7,662 nt of DNA from Pseudomonadota bacterium (GTDB taxonomy: Bacteria > Pseudomonadota > Gammaproteobacteria > Burkholderiales > SG8-39). The notes under the pieces were generated by a model. That model saw nothing but the letters and a program-made list of their open reading frames with translations. It was not told the DNA's origin and ran no database searches. The stretch covers positions 1 to 7,662 of the forward strand of contig JAJZUN010000118.1 in the NCBI GenBank assembly GCA_021848555.1, written 5' to 3'. Position numbers and translations under genes: made by a program. Each line of letters begins with the position of its first letter. Within the stretch, counting starts at the first letter, position 1. This document shows, in pieces, positions 6,387 through 7,662 of this stretch.

Positions 6387-7495
6387 GCGGTCTGCACCAA
6401 GCTTGCGTAGCGGCTGCGATGCGCGCTGGCGTTGCCGAGCCAGGCCGAGAGCACCAGCGCGCGATTGAAATACAGCCCCAGGTCATACTCATCGGTATAG
6501 CCGATCGCACCGTGCATCTGCAGCGCCTCCTTGCAGATGGCGAGCGCCGCCTGCGAAGCGCGCGATTTGGCGCTGGAGGCGGCGGCGCCGCGCCGCTCGG
6601 GCGTGCAGCCCGGATCGTCCGCAGCGGCGACCGCGGCGGCGAGCGTGGCGCGGCTCAGTTCTTTCTGGATGTACAGATCGACGGCGCGGTGCTGCAGCGC
6701 CTGGAAGCTGCCTATGGGCTTGCCGAACTGCGCCCGCGTGCGCAGGTAGTCGAGCGTCATCTCCAGCGCGCAGTCCATCAGTCCGACCAGCTCTGCGCTC
6801 GCGGCGAGGACGGCGTGATCGAGCGCGAGCTGCAGCGCCGCGCGCGCGGTTGCCGCAGAGGCGACGCGCGTGGCCGCTGACGCGGCGACCGCGTCGAAAT
6901 TGAGGCGGGCGCCGGCGCTGCCGTCGGCGCGCGGCTCGCGCTCGCAGCCGAGTCCCGCGGCGTCGCGCGCGACCCAATGCAGCTCCAGTCCCTGCGCCGC
7001 GCGCGCTGCGACGATGTATGCGTCGGCGTCCGGCGTGGCCGCGAAGCGGCAGCTTCCGTGCAGCAGCGTTGTGCCGCCGCGCGCCTGCGCCTCGAGCGCG
7101 CATTGCCCGATATCCAGTCCGCCGCGTTCGTCCTGCCAGGCCAGGCAGGCGATGACTTCGCCTGCGGCCAGTTGCGGCAGCAGGCGCTGCTTGAGTTCGG
7201 CATTGTCGCCGTGGAGCAGGGCCAGGGTCGCCGCCACCGCCGAGGCGGAGTAGGGCTCGGGATAGAGCGCGCGCCCGAGCTGCTCCGCGATGATGACGGC
7301 GGCGCTCAAGCTGAGGTCCAAGCCGCCGTGCTGCTCCGGAATCAGCACGCCGAGCCAGCCCATGTCCGCCATTTCGCGCCACACGCTGCGCTCGAAGCCC
7401 GGTTGCGCACCGCGCAGGCGGCGCACGCGCGCCGCATCCAGGGTGGCGAAATCGGCAGCGCTCTCGCGCAGCATCCTGAGGGTGTCGTCGCTCAT
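6383..7495 (-). CDS. Acyl-CoA dehydrogenase, small (non-catalytic) subunit
   Basis: A 370-residue member of the acyl-CoA dehydrogenase family, of the PimD/FadE27/FadE28-like partner type. The N-terminal domain is recognisable from MADMGWLGVLIPEQHGGLDL (42-61). The helical C-terminal domain keeps RAQFGKPIGSFQALQH (254-269) and QMHGAIGYTDEYDLGLYF (326-343), which bind the ADP half of FAD in ordinary homo-oligomers. The middle beta-domain is degenerate: the SEP.AGSD flavin loop is replaced by WQDERGGLDIGQ (120-131) and the KTW(I/T)(T/S) element by SCRFAATPDAD (148-158). Counting back from RAQFG places Ala228 where the helix-G catalytic glutamate would be, and no YEGT-like glutamate exists near the end. 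It is thus unlikely to be active alone and probably completes the FAD site of the large subunit. No Shine-Dalgarno is visible before the ATG, which lies 6 bases after the MaoC-type gene's stop. Confidence 0.9.
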   Translation of the reverse strand: MSDDTLRMLRESAADFATLDAARVRRLRGAQPGFERSVWREMADMGWLGVLIPEQHGGLDLSLSAAVIIAEQLGRALYPEPYSASAVAATLALLHGDNAELKQRLLPQLAAGEVIACLAWQDERGGLDIGQCALEAQARGGTTLLHGSCRFAATPDADAYIVAARAAQGLELHWVARDAAGLGCEREPRADGSAGARLNFDAVAASAATRVASAATARAALQLALDHAVLAASAELVGLMDCALEMTLDYLRTRAQFGKPIGSFQALQHRAVDLYIQKELSRATLAAAVAAADDPGCTPERRGAAASSAKSRASQAALAICKEALQMHGAIGYTDEYDLGLYFNRALVLSAWLGNASAHRSRYASLVQTA

Positions 7496-7501
7496 GCGCG
7501 T

Positions 7502-7662
7502 TCAGGCGGCGATCGTCGCGACCCCGTTGTTGAGCACCACGACATCGCGCTCGAGCACGCGTGAACGGAACAGGATGCTGGCGCCGCGGTTCCACATTTC
7601 GGTGCGTATGGTCTCGCCCGGGAACACCGGCGCGGAGAAGCGCAGCGCCAAGCCGGCGAGTT
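7502..7662 (-). CDS. MaoC-type (R)-specific enoyl-CoA hydratase, C-terminal end only
   Basis: Partial gene: 52 codons and the TGA stop (complement of 7502-7504) are visible and the start lies to the right of the window. The peptide reads as a hot-dog-fold C-terminus with RFSAPVFPGETIRTEMW followed by ILFRSRVLERDVVVLNNG. This matches the end of MaoC-like hydratase 2 domains, including those of peroxisomal multifunctional enzyme 2, where 'F..PV.PGETL.TEMW' and 'F...V.ER..VVL..G' are conserved. Such enzymes hydrate trans-2-enoyl-CoA to (3R)-hydroxyacyl-CoA. The catalytic Asp/His hydratase motif lies upstream, outside the window, so activity cannot be judged. It directly precedes the dehydrogenase subunits by 6 bases, and so supplies the expected next step after desaturation. 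Confidence 0.82.
   Translation of the reverse strand, partial: LAGLALRFSAPVFPGETIRTEMWNRGASILFRSRVLERDVVVLNNGVATIAA

Noticed and set aside
5487..6410. 307-codon open frame on the + strand opposite the large dehydrogenase subunit
   Set aside because: Antisense shadow of a well-supported gene; low-complexity composition and no ribosome site or motif.
6489..7595. 368-codon open frame on the - strand overlapping the small dehydrogenase subunit
   Set aside because: Very Arg-rich shadow that also runs into the MaoC-type gene; the dehydrogenase frame carries the conserved motifs.

Overview
The window is a GC-rich, gene-dense stretch of bacterial chromosome, most likely from a proteobacterium and probably a betaproteobacterium. 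That placement is inferred from base composition, an E. coli-like DnaQ, a TolC/NodT-type efflux protein and the style of the acyl-CoA genes; no rRNA or other marker confirms it. There is no mobile element, CRISPR array, tRNA or rRNA, and no gap between genes exceeds about 85 bases.

Left part, + strand (1-854): the last 47 codons of an outer-membrane efflux channel gene (RND/TolC type) overlap by 4 bases the complete gene for the proofreading exonuclease of DNA polymerase III (dnaQ).

Middle part, + strand (938-3924): a probable three-gene operon encodes an AMP-forming acyl-CoA synthetase, an enoyl-CoA hydratase/isomerase-fold protein of the ECHDC3 type that lacks both classical catalytic glutamates, and a small GlcG/HbpS-family protein (DUF336) that probably starts at a GTG. 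A candidate extended -10 promoter lies just before the synthetase.

Right part, - strand (7662 down to 3951): a second operon, read right to left, encodes the C-terminus of a MaoC-type hydratase, a small acyl-CoA dehydrogenase subunit, a large acyl-CoA dehydrogenase subunit (stop and start overlap by 4 bases) and a family III CoA-transferase closely resembling mitochondrial SUGCT. The two operons converge with only 26 bases between their stop codons.

Together these genes look like part of a catabolic route for an organic acid. The acid is activated either by ATP-dependent ligation or by CoA transfer, then desaturated by a two-subunit dehydrogenase and hydrated by the MaoC enzyme. Thiolase, hydroxyacyl-CoA dehydrogenase, transporter and regulator are not in the window, so the substrate cannot be named. 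The most notable feature is the dehydrogenase pair. The large subunit keeps the active-site glutamate and the isoalloxazine-side motifs but has lost the FAD-ADP contact motifs. The small subunit shows the reverse. This complementary loss suggests an obligate heteromer like those of the actinobacterial steroid side-chain dehydrogenases.
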